Source: Verrucomicrobiaceae bacterium
GTDB lineage: Bacteria; Verrucomicrobiota; Verrucomicrobiia; Verrucomicrobiales; Verrucomicrobiaceae
Reading direction: 5' to 3'
Assembly (NCBI GenBank): GCA_021151605.1
Contig: JAGKWZ010000026.1
Span: 1-36,458 of the forward strand
DNA length: 36,458 bases
In this document: one piece after another, positions 1 through 10,754 of the stretch
Layout: the number at the start of each line of letters is the position of its first letter
Numbering within the stretch: position 1 is the first letter of the stretch
Position numbers and translations under genes: made by a program
The notes under the pieces: model-generated
Told to the model about the DNA's origin: nothing
The model's input: only the letters and a program-made list of their open reading frames with translations
Databases searched by the model: none

Positions 1-84
1 CCCACCCTGCTGTTCGCGCCTCTTTTACTCGCTTGAGAAGAAAAATGTGACCGTCCTGACCGCTCGTGGAATTTACCTCATGAC
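1..84 (+). other. Left-edge sequence upstream of the sigma factor gene
   Basis: Frame 1 from the window edge reads PTLLFAPLLLA and then stops at 34-36. This is either the end of a gene cut by the window or a degraded copy of the leader repeat found throughout this locus (compare ALLLAPLAALHA). It is too short to decide. Positions 37-84 would hold the promoter of the sigma factor operon, but I see no convincing -35/-10 pair or ECF-type promoter there. Confidence 0.2.
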
Positions 85-609
85 ATGTCACAACCTGACT
101 TTGACCAAGCGCGATTCATCGCGGCGCTGACGCGGCATCAACCGGCGTTGGAGGCGTTTTGTCATGCGCAGTTGGCGAACCGGCAGGATGCGCAGGAGGC
201 TTTGCAGGCGACGTGTGTGAAGCTCTGGGAGAAGGCGGCTGACTGGGATGCGGCGACGGAGTTTCTGCCTTGGGCCTTTGCGGTGGCTCGGTTCACGGTG
301 CTCTCGCACATCCGCGACCGGATGCGCGACCGGCTGGTCTTTGACGAGGATGTGGTGCTGGCCATGGCGCAGGAGACGGAGTCGGCAGCAGCAGAGTTCG
401 AGGAACGGCGCGAGGCTTTGGGGAACTGCATGCGAAAGCTCAAAGCAGAGCAACGCGGCATCCTGCACGCGCATTACCTCACTGGTCGCACCGTGCGCGA
501 GATCGCCACTGCCACGCAGCGCAGCGAGAGCGCGGTGAAGATGACCCTGCTGCGTCTGCGCGAACAACTCAGCGAGTGCATTCAACGTCAACTCCATCCT
601 TCCTCATGA
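85..609 (+). CDS. ECF-type RNA polymerase sigma factor (Rhodopirellula/Verrucomicrobium-like)
   Basis: A 174-residue sigma-70 family protein that directs RNA polymerase to a dedicated promoter set. Region 2 lies at about residues 10-75 and includes the DAQEALQATCVKLWEKA helix and a WAFAVARFTVLSHIRDR segment. Region 4 lies at about 112-165, with the helix-turn-helix VREIATATQRSESAVKMTLLRLRE. Length and layout fit the short ECF group common in Planctomycetes and Verrucomicrobia. The ATG at 85 is preferred; the ATG at 80 is in another frame. The stop overlaps the next start as ATGA at 606-609, so the two are probably translationally coupled, as sigma/anti-sigma pairs often are. It heads a 27-kb run of secreted enzymes and probably controls them or itself; no target promoter is visible. 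Confidence 0.9.
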   Translation: MSQPDFDQARFIAALTRHQPALEAFCHAQLANRQDAQEALQATCVKLWEKAADWDAATEFLPWAFAVARFTVLSHIRDRMRDRLVFDEDVVLAMAQETESAAAEFEERREALGNCMRKLKAEQRGILHAHYLTGRTVREIATATQRSESAVKMTLLRLREQLSECIQRQLHPSS

Positions 610-1625
610 AACACGACGATTCATCTTCATCTCATCAATCGCTGGAGCAACGCCTCCTGCATCTGCTGCAAGCCGTGCGCGACACGCATGACACCTCGGC
701 GCGAGCCGAACTGAACACGCTACTGCGCGAGAATGCCGATGCACGCTCGACCATGGCACGGCTCATGGTGGATGAGCAGGCGCTGACCAGTCGTTTGCGC
801 GATGACAGCATCGTGGCCCTGCTGGAGCCTGCTCAGGCGACGGAGACAGCGCTGCGCACGACCCCACGTTGGTTCGCATGGCGTCCGCTCACGGCAGCGG
901 TGGCGGGGCTGGTGATTGGATTGTTCAGCGCGTCGATGGTGTTTGGTTTTGGCGTGCGTTCGTTGGAAAAGGTGGTGTCGCTTTTGCAGGAGAGCTTTGA
1001 GAGCGGACCTGCGCCGTTGGTGAAGGGCATACCGCAGGACGTGAACCTGTGGAGCGGGGATTACTCGGAGGTCGTGGAGAGGTATGAGGAAGTGAAGCCC
1101 GCGCAGGGAACAAAGATGGTCCGCGTGCTGCGTTCCGATTTCGAAGGCAAGGCATCATCAATGCCAAACCGGCAGGGTGATCTGAGTCGGATTATCGATG
1201 TCCGATCTTTTATGCGCGATGCCAATGGAGGCGAGTTTGTGATGACGCTATCGGCGCTTTTCAATGCCGCGCCTTTCCCGGATTCGCAGCGCTATGACGG
1301 AGTGGTCACGCTTTACGCGCTCGGCGAACCCGGCTCCACGGAAGAAAGTCTGATGGAAGACGCGCTGGCCATTAGCAACGGCTCGTGTAGTTCAATGGAT
1401 CGCGATCCGGCCACCTGGCAGAGTGCTTCCACGCGGCTGCTGCTGCCGACGGGCACCGAGTTTGTGATGCTGAAGGTGTCCTTCCGCCGCTGGCCCAAAG
1501 GAAGCGGGGACCAGCCGTCGTTGCCCGATCTGATGACTTTCGCCGGGCACTTCGTGGATGATGTGCGTGCGTCGATCCGCATTCGCAATGCGGCACCCAA
1601 CCAGCAGAACCCAGCGCTGCCGTGA
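606..1625 (+). CDS. Membrane-anchored putative anti-sigma partner
   Basis: A 339-residue protein that starts inside the stop of the sigma factor (ATGA at 606). The same frame extends upstream to 576, but the coupled ATG is preferred. Residues 1-90 are a charged, helical, probably cytoplasmic region (QSLEQRLLHLLQAVRDTHDT). One transmembrane segment follows at about 92-117 (LTAAVAGLVIGLFSASMVFGFG). The remainder, about 220 residues, would be outside the inner membrane and looks rich in beta strands. This layout and the coupling to an ECF gene are typical of anti-sigma or FecR-like regulators. I cannot see a clear zinc-finger (HxxxCxxC) anti-sigma motif, so the role rests mainly on context. The C-terminal part could bind a ligand. 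Confidence 0.6.
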   Translation: MKHDDSSSSHQSLEQRLLHLLQAVRDTHDTSARAELNTLLRENADARSTMARLMVDEQALTSRLRDDSIVALLEPAQATETALRTTPRWFAWRPLTAAVAGLVIGLFSASMVFGFGVRSLEKVVSLLQESFESGPAPLVKGIPQDVNLWSGDYSEVVERYEEVKPAQGTKMVRVLRSDFEGKASSMPNRQGDLSRIIDVRSFMRDANGGEFVMTLSALFNAAPFPDSQRYDGVVTLYALGEPGSTEESLMEDALAISNGSCSSMDRDPATWQSASTRLLLPTGTEFVMLKVSFRRWPKGSGDQPSLPDLMTFAGHFVDDVRASIRIRNAAPNQQNPALP

Positions 1626-1684
1626 GACACGCACCGATTCCTTTGGCGCAAGGAGACCATCGCGAACATGCCCAGGCCCAATCC

Positions 1685-3124
1685 ATGAGACACTTTCCCT
1701 GCCTCCTCACCGCCCTGCTGCTCGCGCCGCTTGCCGCGCTGCACGCTGCCGAGCTGACCACGCCGCGCGTGGCCCCGGACGCCACGTTCAGCCAGATCGC
1801 GCAGCCATCTGGGTTCACGCCGGAGATGCCGAAGCTCAGCGATGTCTGCATGAGGCTCTTCAGGCTCGATCAAAAAGGCATCTCGGCGGAGCGAATGCTC
1901 GCCGCCGGGAGCGACTTCCACATCACGCGCGGAGTCTGGTCTTACATCGAGGACGAATCCTTCATCAAGAGTGTCCGAGCCAAGGGCTGGGAGTTCCAGG
2001 GCAGCCTGGGCATGACCTTAACCGATCCCGCCCTTGCTCTGCGTGACCGCGAGGACAAACCCATCGGGACGAATGGGCAAAGCGACAAGCCACCCTTCCG
2101 CGCCGACAACGCGAACCCGGAATACCGCCGTCTTTACCTCGAACGGGCGAAACGGTTGGTGGACATGGGCGTCACCAGCTTTCAGCGCGACGACCCGGAC
2201 GAGGGCTTTTTCGACTGGGGCAAGAAGGGCCGCCGTGATGCCATCCCCGATGCCGATCTGTTGGAGTTCCACCGCTGGGCACGCACCGAGATCGAAAAGC
2301 ACGCGGGCCGCAAACTGACCTTCAGCACGAACTGCCACACGGATCCGCCTTTCATGCAGGTGTTCGATTACCGCATGACCGAGGTGCGTTTCCGATCCAT
2401 GGACGGGACGAAGGAAGTCATCAGCCCGAGCCGCATCCGCGAGATCGGCCTCGCCGCGCGCAAGGAGAAGAAGCTCTTCGTGCTCACCGGCCAGGAAGAC
2501 AGGCCTGCCGAGGACTACCGCTGGATCTGGGCGACGAGCTACGCCACGGGCAATCTGTATATCGTGCCATGGGACCAGTTCCAGAACGTTGTCCTCGATC
2601 CGGTCACGAGGCTGCCACGCATTCCCATTCAAAAGCTGCCCCGCATCTTCATCGCGCAGGAGAAGTTTGCCGACCTCACCGGTTTCGTCCGAGCCAATGC
2701 GGATGTCCTTGATGGCTACGAAGAGGCAGCCGTCGGCGGCTATGATTTGCAAGACACGCGCTTTGGCGACGAAGCGCCCCTGCGTATCGAGGGCGGCAGC
2801 GGCAAGCTCAGCGCGTTCCTCCGCGCCAAGCCCAGCGATGCTCATGCACCCGTGGTCATCCACCTCGTCGAACGAGAGCAAGGCGCGGCCTCGACACTCC
2901 GCCTGCCCACCGCGCGGTTCTTCGGGAAGCATGCGATCAAGGTGACGCTGCGCGAGCCGCTCCCCTATGACGCCGCGCTGCACGCCAAGGCCGAGAACGC
3001 CAATAACTACCGCAGCCTTATTCGCGAGGTGCCACTCACCACGACCACCGAAGGCGCATGGACTCTCGTGTCCATCCCCGCACTGAATCCTTGGGGAATC
3101 CTGCTGGTGGAGAAGCTGCCGTAA
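1685..3124 (+). CDS. Secreted protein of unknown family, possible TIM-barrel glycosidase
   Basis: A 479-residue exported protein. The ATG at 1685 is chosen because it begins a complete Sec signal peptide, ending ALLLAPLAALHAA at about residue 22; the open frame extends upstream to 1622 without one. This is the first copy of the shared leader in the locus. The body has alternating strand/helix character with acidic and aromatic patches (SFQRDDPDEGFFDWG near the first third, then FSTNCHTDPPF and LTGQEDRP), and its last ~100 residues look like a beta-sandwich. This resembles glycoside hydrolase-like TIM barrels that Verrucomicrobia secrete, but I cannot name a family or catalytic pair. Its place in an operon of carbohydrate enzymes supports a polysaccharide role. 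Confidence 0.55.
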   Translation: MRHFPCLLTALLLAPLAALHAAELTTPRVAPDATFSQIAQPSGFTPEMPKLSDVCMRLFRLDQKGISAERMLAAGSDFHITRGVWSYIEDESFIKSVRAKGWEFQGSLGMTLTDPALALRDREDKPIGTNGQSDKPPFRADNANPEYRRLYLERAKRLVDMGVTSFQRDDPDEGFFDWGKKGRRDAIPDADLLEFHRWARTEIEKHAGRKLTFSTNCHTDPPFMQVFDYRMTEVRFRSMDGTKEVISPSRIREIGLAARKEKKLFVLTGQEDRPAEDYRWIWATSYATGNLYIVPWDQFQNVVLDPVTRLPRIPIQKLPRIFIAQEKFADLTGFVRANADVLDGYEEAAVGGYDLQDTRFGDEAPLRIEGGSGKLSAFLRAKPSDAHAPVVIHLVEREQGAASTLRLPTARFFGKHAIKVTLREPLPYDAALHAKAENANNYRSLIREVPLTTTTEGAWTLVSIPALNPWGILLVEKLP

Positions 3125-3134
3125 TCGTCAAACC

Positions 3135-4826
3135 ATGAAACCCATGCTCTACCGCAATCCCTTCCACGACAAAAAGATGAGAGACAAAAACATGAAGACT
3201 CGCAGCCCATTTTTCTGTCTCCAATCTTTTTGTCGTCTGCTCTTCATAGCCTCCCTGCTCACGCCGCTGGCCGCGTTGCACGGCGCACCATCCCCAGACT
3301 CCCGCATCGTCATCGCCAGCGAGGCGGGTGCGAAGCTCGATAGTGACGTCACCAAAGGCGGCGGCACGGATGACACGGCGCTGATTCAGGGCATCCTCGA
3401 CCGAGCACCGGAGCTCGGTTCGCTGAAACTCGTCGTAGATGGCCCGATTCTCGTGAAAGGTCTGAAGGTTTACTCCAACACCACCATCGAGTGCCTCACG
3501 AGTGATTGCGGTTTCTTCCTCGCCGATCACGCGGACCAGCCAATCATCCGCAACGCTGATCCCTCGGCCACGGAGCGCAAGAACCACAACATCACCTTCC
3601 TCGGCGGCACCTATAACGGAAACTCCGCCAAGCAGACCCACATCACGCTGAGTTCAAAACTGCCACCGGGGCAGAACTGGACCGTCGCTTTCGCCATGTA
3701 TGGCGTGGAGCAGGTCACGTTGCGCGATGTGACGATTGTGGACATGACCACCCTCGCCGTGCAGTTCTCGAACTGGCGGCGCGTCACCTGCGAGAACGTT
3801 TTCATTCACCTCAGCCAAAAGCCCGAGCCGCTCCAGTGCGGCATTCAGTTCCAAGGCCCGGGCCAGTTTCTCTCCATGAGAAACATCCACGGCAATCCCG
3901 GCGACGACATCATCGCGCTCAACGCCGACGACTACAATGCCGACTGGAACAAGCAGGGCGAGTTCACTGGCAACGACATTTTCGGCCCCAACGTCAGCTT
4001 TGGTCCCATCAGCGATGTGGACATCGACGGCGTGTTCATTGACGGGGGGCACAACGGCATCCGCATTCTCTCTCGCACCTCGCGCGTGGATCGCGTCTCC
4101 ATCCGCAATGTGCAGGGCACCTTCACCAAGTATGGCTTCTTCATCTCGCCGGCCTGGAGACCCGGCGGCAACCTGGGGAACATCACCTTTGAGAACATCG
4201 ACCTACGCCCGCTGGAACCCGACTTCGGGCCGCTGCCCTTCGTGTTTCTGATCCAGGGCAACATCGAGCAACTCACCCTGCGCAACATCCACAGTCACCT
4301 GCCCGTGGACAGTCGTCCCGTGGTCTGGGTGCAGCCGAGTTCCGACATCGGCGTGCTGCGCGTGGATGGGATGAGCCTCTACCAAAAGAACCCACGTTCC
4401 GCCAAGACGCCCGCCATTCAGGTGGATGGCCACATTGACCTGCTCTCCGTCAACAACGTCACTCTCTCACGGCCTGCGGAGATGCCCATCGAAGGCTCAC
4501 TGGTCCGCACCGATCCCGACAGGACGAAACTGAAGCAATACTACAAAATCGGGCGCAGCGTCCTCAACTGCCTCTATCCCTGGGCCGTCAATGGTCGCGG
4601 CTGGCCGGAAGCCTTCGAGAGCCTTGAACGCAAGCCGCAGATCAATCGCCTCCATCTCTCGAACATCACTGCCAACCGGATCAAGAGCGTGCTCCAGCAC
4701 GACATCGGTGACATCGGCCACCTCCAGTTCGACAACGTCATGACCACCGATGTGCCGAATCCCATCTCGGTCGGTGGTGATGCGAAGATCGGAGAGATTT
4801 CCTCCACGAAGAAAAGCGAGAAATAG
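3135..4826 (+). CDS. Secreted right-handed beta-helix protein (pectate lyase/GH28-like)
   Basis: A 563-residue protein from the ATG at 3135, which sits 10 nt after the previous stop in the same way as its neighbours. An alternative start at 3192 would give an ordinary 32-residue signal peptide. From about residue 60 the chain shows the repeated short strands of a parallel beta-helix: ITFLGGTYNGN, VTLRDVTIVDM, LSMRNIHGN, VDRVSIRNVQG, NITFENIDL and LTLRNIHSH. An acidic pair, GNPGDDIIAL, lies where GH28-type enzymes carry catalytic aspartates, so a hydrolase or lyase acting on uronic-acid polysaccharide is plausible. The leader is split by a 93-bp in-frame insertion (listed separately). Removing it restores MKPMLFIASLLTPLAALHGA, the shared leader of the locus. 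Confidence 0.7.
   Translation: MKPMLYRNPFHDKKMRDKNMKTRSPFFCLQSFCRLLFIASLLTPLAALHGAPSPDSRIVIASEAGAKLDSDVTKGGGTDDTALIQGILDRAPELGSLKLVVDGPILVKGLKVYSNTTIECLTSDCGFFLADHADQPIIRNADPSATERKNHNITFLGGTYNGNSAKQTHITLSSKLPPGQNWTVAFAMYGVEQVTLRDVTIVDMTTLAVQFSNWRRVTCENVFIHLSQKPEPLQCGIQFQGPGQFLSMRNIHGNPGDDIIALNADDYNADWNKQGEFTGNDIFGPNVSFGPISDVDIDGVFIDGGHNGIRILSRTSRVDRVSIRNVQGTFTKYGFFISPAWRPGGNLGNITFENIDLRPLEPDFGPLPFVFLIQGNIEQLTLRNIHSHLPVDSRPVVWVQPSSDIGVLRVDGMSLYQKNPRSAKTPAIQVDGHIDLLSVNNVTLSRPAEMPIEGSLVRTDPDRTKLKQYYKIGRSVLNCLYPWAVNGRGWPEAFESLERKPQINRLHLSNITANRIKSVLQHDIGDIGHLQFDNVMTTDVPNPISVGGDAKIGEISSTKKSEK
3145..3243 (+). repeat. Palindromic in-frame insertion in a signal-peptide sequence
   Basis: A 6-bp direct repeat, TGCTCT, occurs at 3145-3150 and 3238-3243. 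Between the copies lies an inverted repeat with 29-bp arms at 3166-3194 and 3208-3236. The arms match at 25 of 29 positions by hand alignment and enclose a 13-nt loop. The step from one direct repeat to the other is 93 bp, exactly 31 codons, so reading frame is kept. Deleting it recreates the leader shared by the neighbouring genes. The layout resembles a small non-autonomous palindromic element with a target-site duplication that has inserted in frame, comparable in kind to Rickettsia palindromic elements. It supplies a new ATG at 3192 inside its left arm. Confidence 0.65.
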
Positions 4827-4829
4827 ACC

Positions 4830-6278
4830 ATGAGACACTCACTCACACTCATCACCGTTGCCCGCGTCTCATTGAGATATTCTTGGCGGGCTGTCTCGCT
4901 TTGCTCGGCTCTTATGCTCGCACCGCTGGCCGCGTTGCAAGCCGCTGAGAAGCCCTTGAGCGATTGGCAACATCTCGTCTACACCGAGACTTGGACCGAG
5001 AAATGGCCGGACGCTTCCGGCAAAGCCGAAACGCGTAAAGTCACCGCCGAAGTGTGGACGCAGGCCATGCAAGCGACGCTGGACGCACAGGGAACGCTGC
5101 ACATTCCCGCGCGAGCGCAGCCCTATTACCTCGATGGCCCGCTCGTCTTGAAATCCGGTCAAAAACTCAGAGCTGATCCGACCGCCGAGATTCGCCTCAA
5201 GCCCGGCAGCAACACCTGCATGGTGCGCAATGCCAATATCGTCGCCTTCAATGACCGGCCCGTGCCCGCCAAAACTAAACCAGATAGCAGCATCATCATC
5301 GAAGGCGGGATCTGGACTACGCTCGCCACGACCCAAAAGGAGTGGAACGGAAACCTCCTCGGACGCTCGTCGAAGGAGAATCCCGTCTTCGGCACGCACG
5401 GCGTCATCCTGCTGCAAAACGTCCGCCGCGTCTCGGTGAAGAACCTCACCGTGCGCCAGAGCAGGCCCTTTGGCTTGCATCTGGCGAACGCCCATGAGTT
5501 CACCGTCGAAAATATCACGCTTGAAGAGCACCGCCGGGACGGCGTGCATGTGACCGGCCCCGCCAGTGACGGCGTGATTCGCGGCGTGCGTGGCAATTCC
5601 TCCGACGACGATGTGGCGCTGACCGCCTGGGCATGGAAAAACAACGCCCCCAGTTTCGGCCCCATTGAGCGCATCACGGTCGAGGATGTGACGGGCTGGC
5701 ATGAGGACGATCACGAGGACAATATTGCCATCCGCCTACTGCCAGGGGTGAAACGTTTCGACGATGGCACTATGCTCGATTGCTCCATCCGGGACATCAC
5801 CCTGCGTCGCATCACCGACATCCGGCATTTCAAAATCTACGACCAGCCGAACCTCGAACGTGGCCGCGACACCGACTTCAGCATCGGAGTCGGCACGGTG
5901 AAGAACCTCCGCCTCGAAGACCTCACCTTCAATCGCCCAGGTCAGATCCAACTCCACGCGAACACCGACGGACTCTCGATCCACAACGTCCGCGTGAATC
6001 ACCCCATCACCCCGGACTGGCACCTGCTCGCCATCGGCCCGCTGTCGCAGACCTCCAAGCGCGGCAAGTCCGAAGACGCCGCGAAATGGGTCGAGATCTT
6101 CTCCCCCGACCTCGACTGCACCGTGCGTAATTTGACCGTCTCCGGTGTCCGCACGCGCGACTCGCAGACCGATTTGCCCATCGAACAGGTCGTCAAAGTC
6201 ATCGCGCAAAAGCCCAACCCCGACTATCCGAAGACCACCCCGAAAGGCGGCAAAGGTAAAGGCATTTGGCTTCGCTAG
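4830..6278 (+). CDS. Secreted parallel beta-helix protein, GH28/pectinase-like
   Basis: A 482-residue exported protein starting 3 nt after the previous stop. From about residue 150 it shows beta-helix rungs: VSVKNLTVRQ, FTVENITLEEH, IRGVRGNSSDDDVALTAW, ITVEDVTGWH, DITLRRITD, LRLEDLTFN and LSIHNVRVNH. The NSSDDDVAL motif resembles the double-aspartate motif of GH28 enzymes, which suggests cleavage of a uronic-acid-containing polysaccharide; the precise activity is unknown. The leader is unusual: MRHSLTLIT is followed by 17 extra residues (4857-4907) before ALMLAPLAALQAA, so it looks like the shared leader with an in-frame insertion. It probably pairs functionally with the preceding beta-helix gene, which has the same fold but is not a recent duplicate. 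Confidence 0.7.
   Translation: MRHSLTLITVARVSLRYSWRAVSLCSALMLAPLAALQAAEKPLSDWQHLVYTETWTEKWPDASGKAETRKVTAEVWTQAMQATLDAQGTLHIPARAQPYYLDGPLVLKSGQKLRADPTAEIRLKPGSNTCMVRNANIVAFNDRPVPAKTKPDSSIIIEGGIWTTLATTQKEWNGNLLGRSSKENPVFGTHGVILLQNVRRVSVKNLTVRQSRPFGLHLANAHEFTVENITLEEHRRDGVHVTGPASDGVIRGVRGNSSDDDVALTAWAWKNNAPSFGPIERITVEDVTGWHEDDHEDNIAIRLLPGVKRFDDGTMLDCSIRDITLRRITDIRHFKIYDQPNLERGRDTDFSIGVGTVKNLRLEDLTFNRPGQIQLHANTDGLSIHNVRVNHPITPDWHLLAIGPLSQTSKRGKSEDAAKWVEIFSPDLDCTVRNLTVSGVRTRDSQTDLPIEQVVKVIAQKPNPDYPKTTPKGGKGKGIWLR
4857..4907 (+). repeat. 51-bp in-frame insertion inside a leader copy
   Basis: These 51 bases (17 codons) interrupt the shared signal-peptide sequence exactly between the codons for MRHSLTLIT and ALMLAPLAALQAA. 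The segment contains an inverted repeat, GCCCGC at 4860-4865 and GCGGGC at 4886-4891. No clear target duplication is visible beyond one base. Its sequence is unrelated to the palindromic insertion at 3145-3243. Confidence 0.45.
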
Positions 6279-6281
6279 CAC

Positions 6282-7861
<1,580 letters not shown>

Positions 7862-7865
<4 letters not shown>

Positions 7866-9562
7866 AAAATTTACTCCCAATGAAACCCTCCCTCATCCTC
7901 ATCGCCCTGCTACTCGCGCCACTGGCCACGCTGCACGCTGCCCAGCCCGCCTCGAACCTCCACCCCTACGTCACGGCTGGTGATCCAAACATTGGCAGGG
8001 CTTTCCGCATCGCGAGCGGTGACCTGGTGAGTAATATTCTGCCTTTGACGGCCCCCTACTCGCCCAAAAAATGGAAGGATCTATCGGCGCGACTTGCGGA
8101 AATCGCGGGGACCGCGGATGTCATTCCTGAAAGAGTGGCATTCCTGACGGGCGGCATGGATTACCCTGGCAACGTTTTTCCTTTTGACTCTGCGATGTAT
8201 GCCTGGGACGGCGCTGGTTTCCTACAGCCCGATGCGGTGACCAGCTCTTTGTTCGCCACGCTGACCATGGAGAAGGACCGAAGCATTCGGTGTTATGATC
8301 CCATCGGCGGCATGTCCTGGACCGTGGGAGCCTGGGAGAACTATCTTCATACCGGTAGCATTCCATTCCTGAAGATCGCGTTGGCGGCCACTTTGGGTGG
8401 TTTGGAGTATGGCGAGCGCACCGAGTTCGACTCCGAGCTGAATTTGTTTCGGGGTCCAGCCTTCATGGCCGATGGCATTTCGCATTATCCTGACTTCTGG
8501 ACCAAATCGATGCCCGGCGTCGGCCACATCATCAAGTGGCCACAGTATAATCCAGACAAGAAGGTCGCGGTAGGTCTTGGGCTGCCCATGCACGCGCTTT
8601 CCATTCAATGCATCAACTATCAGGCCTATGTGCTTGCAGCACGCATGCAGCAGGAACTCGGGTTGCCCGTGGATAAGACCCTGCTGGAAAAAGCAGCCCG
8701 GCTCAAGGCTGCGATCAACAAGCATTTCTGGAGAGACGATGCGGGTATCTACCGCTACATGGTGGATTCTTTTGGTGGCAGCGATCAGCAGGAAGGCTGG
8801 GGTAACACGCTTGCCATTCTCTTTGGCATCGCCAGCCCCGATCAGGCAAAACGAGTGTTTGCCAACATCCACATCACGCCGCAGGGAATTCCGGTGATCT
8901 GGCCGAACTGGCCCCGTTATGCCTCATCGGATCCCATGACCTTTGGCCACCGGAACTCCATCTGGCCCCCCGTCAATGGAGTGTGGTCTGAAGTGGCAGC
9001 CTCAGCAGGACAGGCGGATCGCTTTACCTTGGAATTGAAAAACACAGCCGACCGGGCGTGTCGCGACAACCAGTTCGCTGAGATGTATCATCCCATCAGC
9101 GGCGAAATTTATGGCGGGGTGCAGGAAGGTATGACCGGACGAAAAGGCGCAGCCATGCAGGCCTTTATTGCAGCACGACTGGGTGGCACCGGGGAACCAA
9201 CTCCTGAAGCCATCGCAAAACTCTTTCCACCCATGAAGGGCAAAGAAAACATCAACCTCTGGCAATCCTGCGGACGGAACACCATGAGTTCGACCGCCTA
9301 TGTTCGCATGGTGCTACAAGGCCTCTGCGGCCTGCAACTCGGCACCGAAGGCATCACCTTCAAACCAACGATTCCAAAAGGCATGAGCCCGGTAGCAGCC
9401 TATGAACTGCCGTATCGCCAAGCCGAGCTGGAAATCCACATCACCGGTGAAGGCAACGTGGTGAAGAAGCTCACCATCAATGGGCAGGAAGCTCGCACCA
9501 TTCCGACAACCGCCACAGGCAAGCAGGTCGTCACGATCGAGATGACCGACGCGAACAAATGA
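7862..9562 (+). CDS. Secreted (alpha/alpha)6-barrel glycosidase-like protein
   Basis: A 566-residue protein whose ATG overlaps the previous stop (ATGA, 7862-7865). The internal ATG at 7880 is where the shared leader itself begins (MKPSLILIALLLAPLATLHAA), so either start is possible. The body is mostly helical, with motifs typical of six-hairpin glycosidases such as GH63/GH78-like and MGH1-type enzymes: IGGMSWTVGAWENYLHTG, WGNTLAILFGIASPDQAKRV, SIWPPVNGVWSEVAA and YHPISGEIYGG. A small C-terminal beta domain covers about residues 500-566. I cannot assign a substrate; alpha-rhamnosidase or a related exo-glycosidase is a reasonable guess from fold and setting. Confidence 0.65.
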
Positions 9563-9572
9563 ATCATCAACT

Positions 9573-10754
9573 ATGAAACACACTCTCAAACTCCTCACCG
9601 CCCTGTTGCTCGCGCCGCTGTCGCTGCATGCCGCCGAGGCCCCAAACCTGAGGCCGAATATCGTCCCCGAAGGTTGGGATGCGCTTCAGGCCGCCAACCG
9701 CGTAATGGAGCGACTGGTCAACGTGACCGCACCGCACGTGAAAGGCACACACGATGCGGAGTTTGTCTGCGTGGGCGACCGCGCTTTCGTCGTCGCCGAA
9801 GCAAACAACGTGCAGCCGGGTGAGAGCGCGGAATGGCCGTTCCAATACGTGACGATGTCCGTCGTGAACCTGAAGTCGCTGAGCGTGGAAAAGGTCATCG
9901 ATTACGCGAGGGGCGAGCAGACGTTTGAAAACGAGAGGTTGCCCGCAGGTGCCTGTGTCGCGCCACGCATTATCCAAAAAGATCCGAGCACGCTGCGCTG
10001 TTACTTCGACAGCAACGATTCCGGCAAACGGCAGTCACAGGTCTGGTATCGTGACTTCGATCTGAAGCGCGGCGATTTTGCCCCGACCCTCCACAAGGCG
10101 AAGCTTAAAACCGCAGCGGGCACCTTCGACTTCCAGCCGCAGTTTCTTCATGCGGACGCTGCTGCCCGCGGCTTCACGAACAAGCCCTGCGACTCCACGA
10201 TGCATATCTTCGACTCATTCAAGCGAATCGACGGCAAGACCTACGTTGCGTTGAACAATTTTAAGGGGACGCAGAATGCGCTCGCACTGGTGCACGACGA
10301 TTTGGAAACCTTCGAGGTTATCGGCCACTTCAACGAGCCAGAGAGCGCGGCGCTGAGTGAATCCGCAGTGAACCGCCTGCCCGACGGCACCTGGATGGCT
10401 ATCTGCCGCAGCCAAAAGGGAAACTACCACTTTACCACCAGTCAGGACGGCAAGACATGGACCGCCGGACGCGAGCTGCCGCATGTTCCAGATGGTGCCA
10501 GCTCGAAGCCTACCTTCGACAAGTTCGGCGGCGTGTATTACCTCGGCTGGCAGGTTCGGGGTGCAGGCCGTAGCGTTTTCAACGTGGACGTCTCCCGCGA
10601 TGGCAAGACGTGGGAGCGGAAGTATCGCTTCGAGAACCCGCGGTCATTTCAATACCCCACTTTCCATGAGCACGACGGCACGATCTGGCTCTGTGTGACG
10701 CAAGGCCGCAAGGAGCGCATCATGTTTGGCAAACTGGAGTCTTCAATACCATGA
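9573..10754 (+). CDS. Secreted BNR/sialidase-fold protein
   Basis: A 393-residue exported protein with a shortened leader (ALLLAPLSLHAA). Two Asp-box (BNR) motifs are visible, SQDGKTW and SRDGKTW, each in a beta-hairpin, and the intervening strands fit a beta-propeller. This architecture is shared by GH33 sialidases and many other secreted glycosidases and binding proteins, so the sequence does not prove sialidase activity. The arginine triad of true sialidases is not obvious to me. It starts 10 nt after the previous stop and ends in an ATGA overlap with the esterase gene. Confidence 0.65.
   Translation: MKHTLKLLTALLLAPLSLHAAEAPNLRPNIVPEGWDALQAANRVMERLVNVTAPHVKGTHDAEFVCVGDRAFVVAEANNVQPGESAEWPFQYVTMSVVNLKSLSVEKVIDYARGEQTFENERLPAGACVAPRIIQKDPSTLRCYFDSNDSGKRQSQVWYRDFDLKRGDFAPTLHKAKLKTAAGTFDFQPQFLHADAAARGFTNKPCDSTMHIFDSFKRIDGKTYVALNNFKGTQNALALVHDDLETFEVIGHFNEPESAALSESAVNRLPDGTWMAICRSQKGNYHFTTSQDGKTWTAGRELPHVPDGASSKPTFDKFGGVYYLGWQVRGAGRSVFNVDVSRDGKTWERKYRFENPRSFQYPTFHEHDGTIWLCVTQGRKERIMFGKLESSIP

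Noticed and set aside
2018..2983. A 321-codon minus-strand open frame
   Set aside because: It is antisense to a plus-strand gene with a signal peptide that fits the operon; its composition looks like the shadow of the other strand.
9573..10754. Firm assignment as a sialidase
   Set aside because: Asp boxes alone also occur in many other propeller proteins, and I could not locate the arginine triad.
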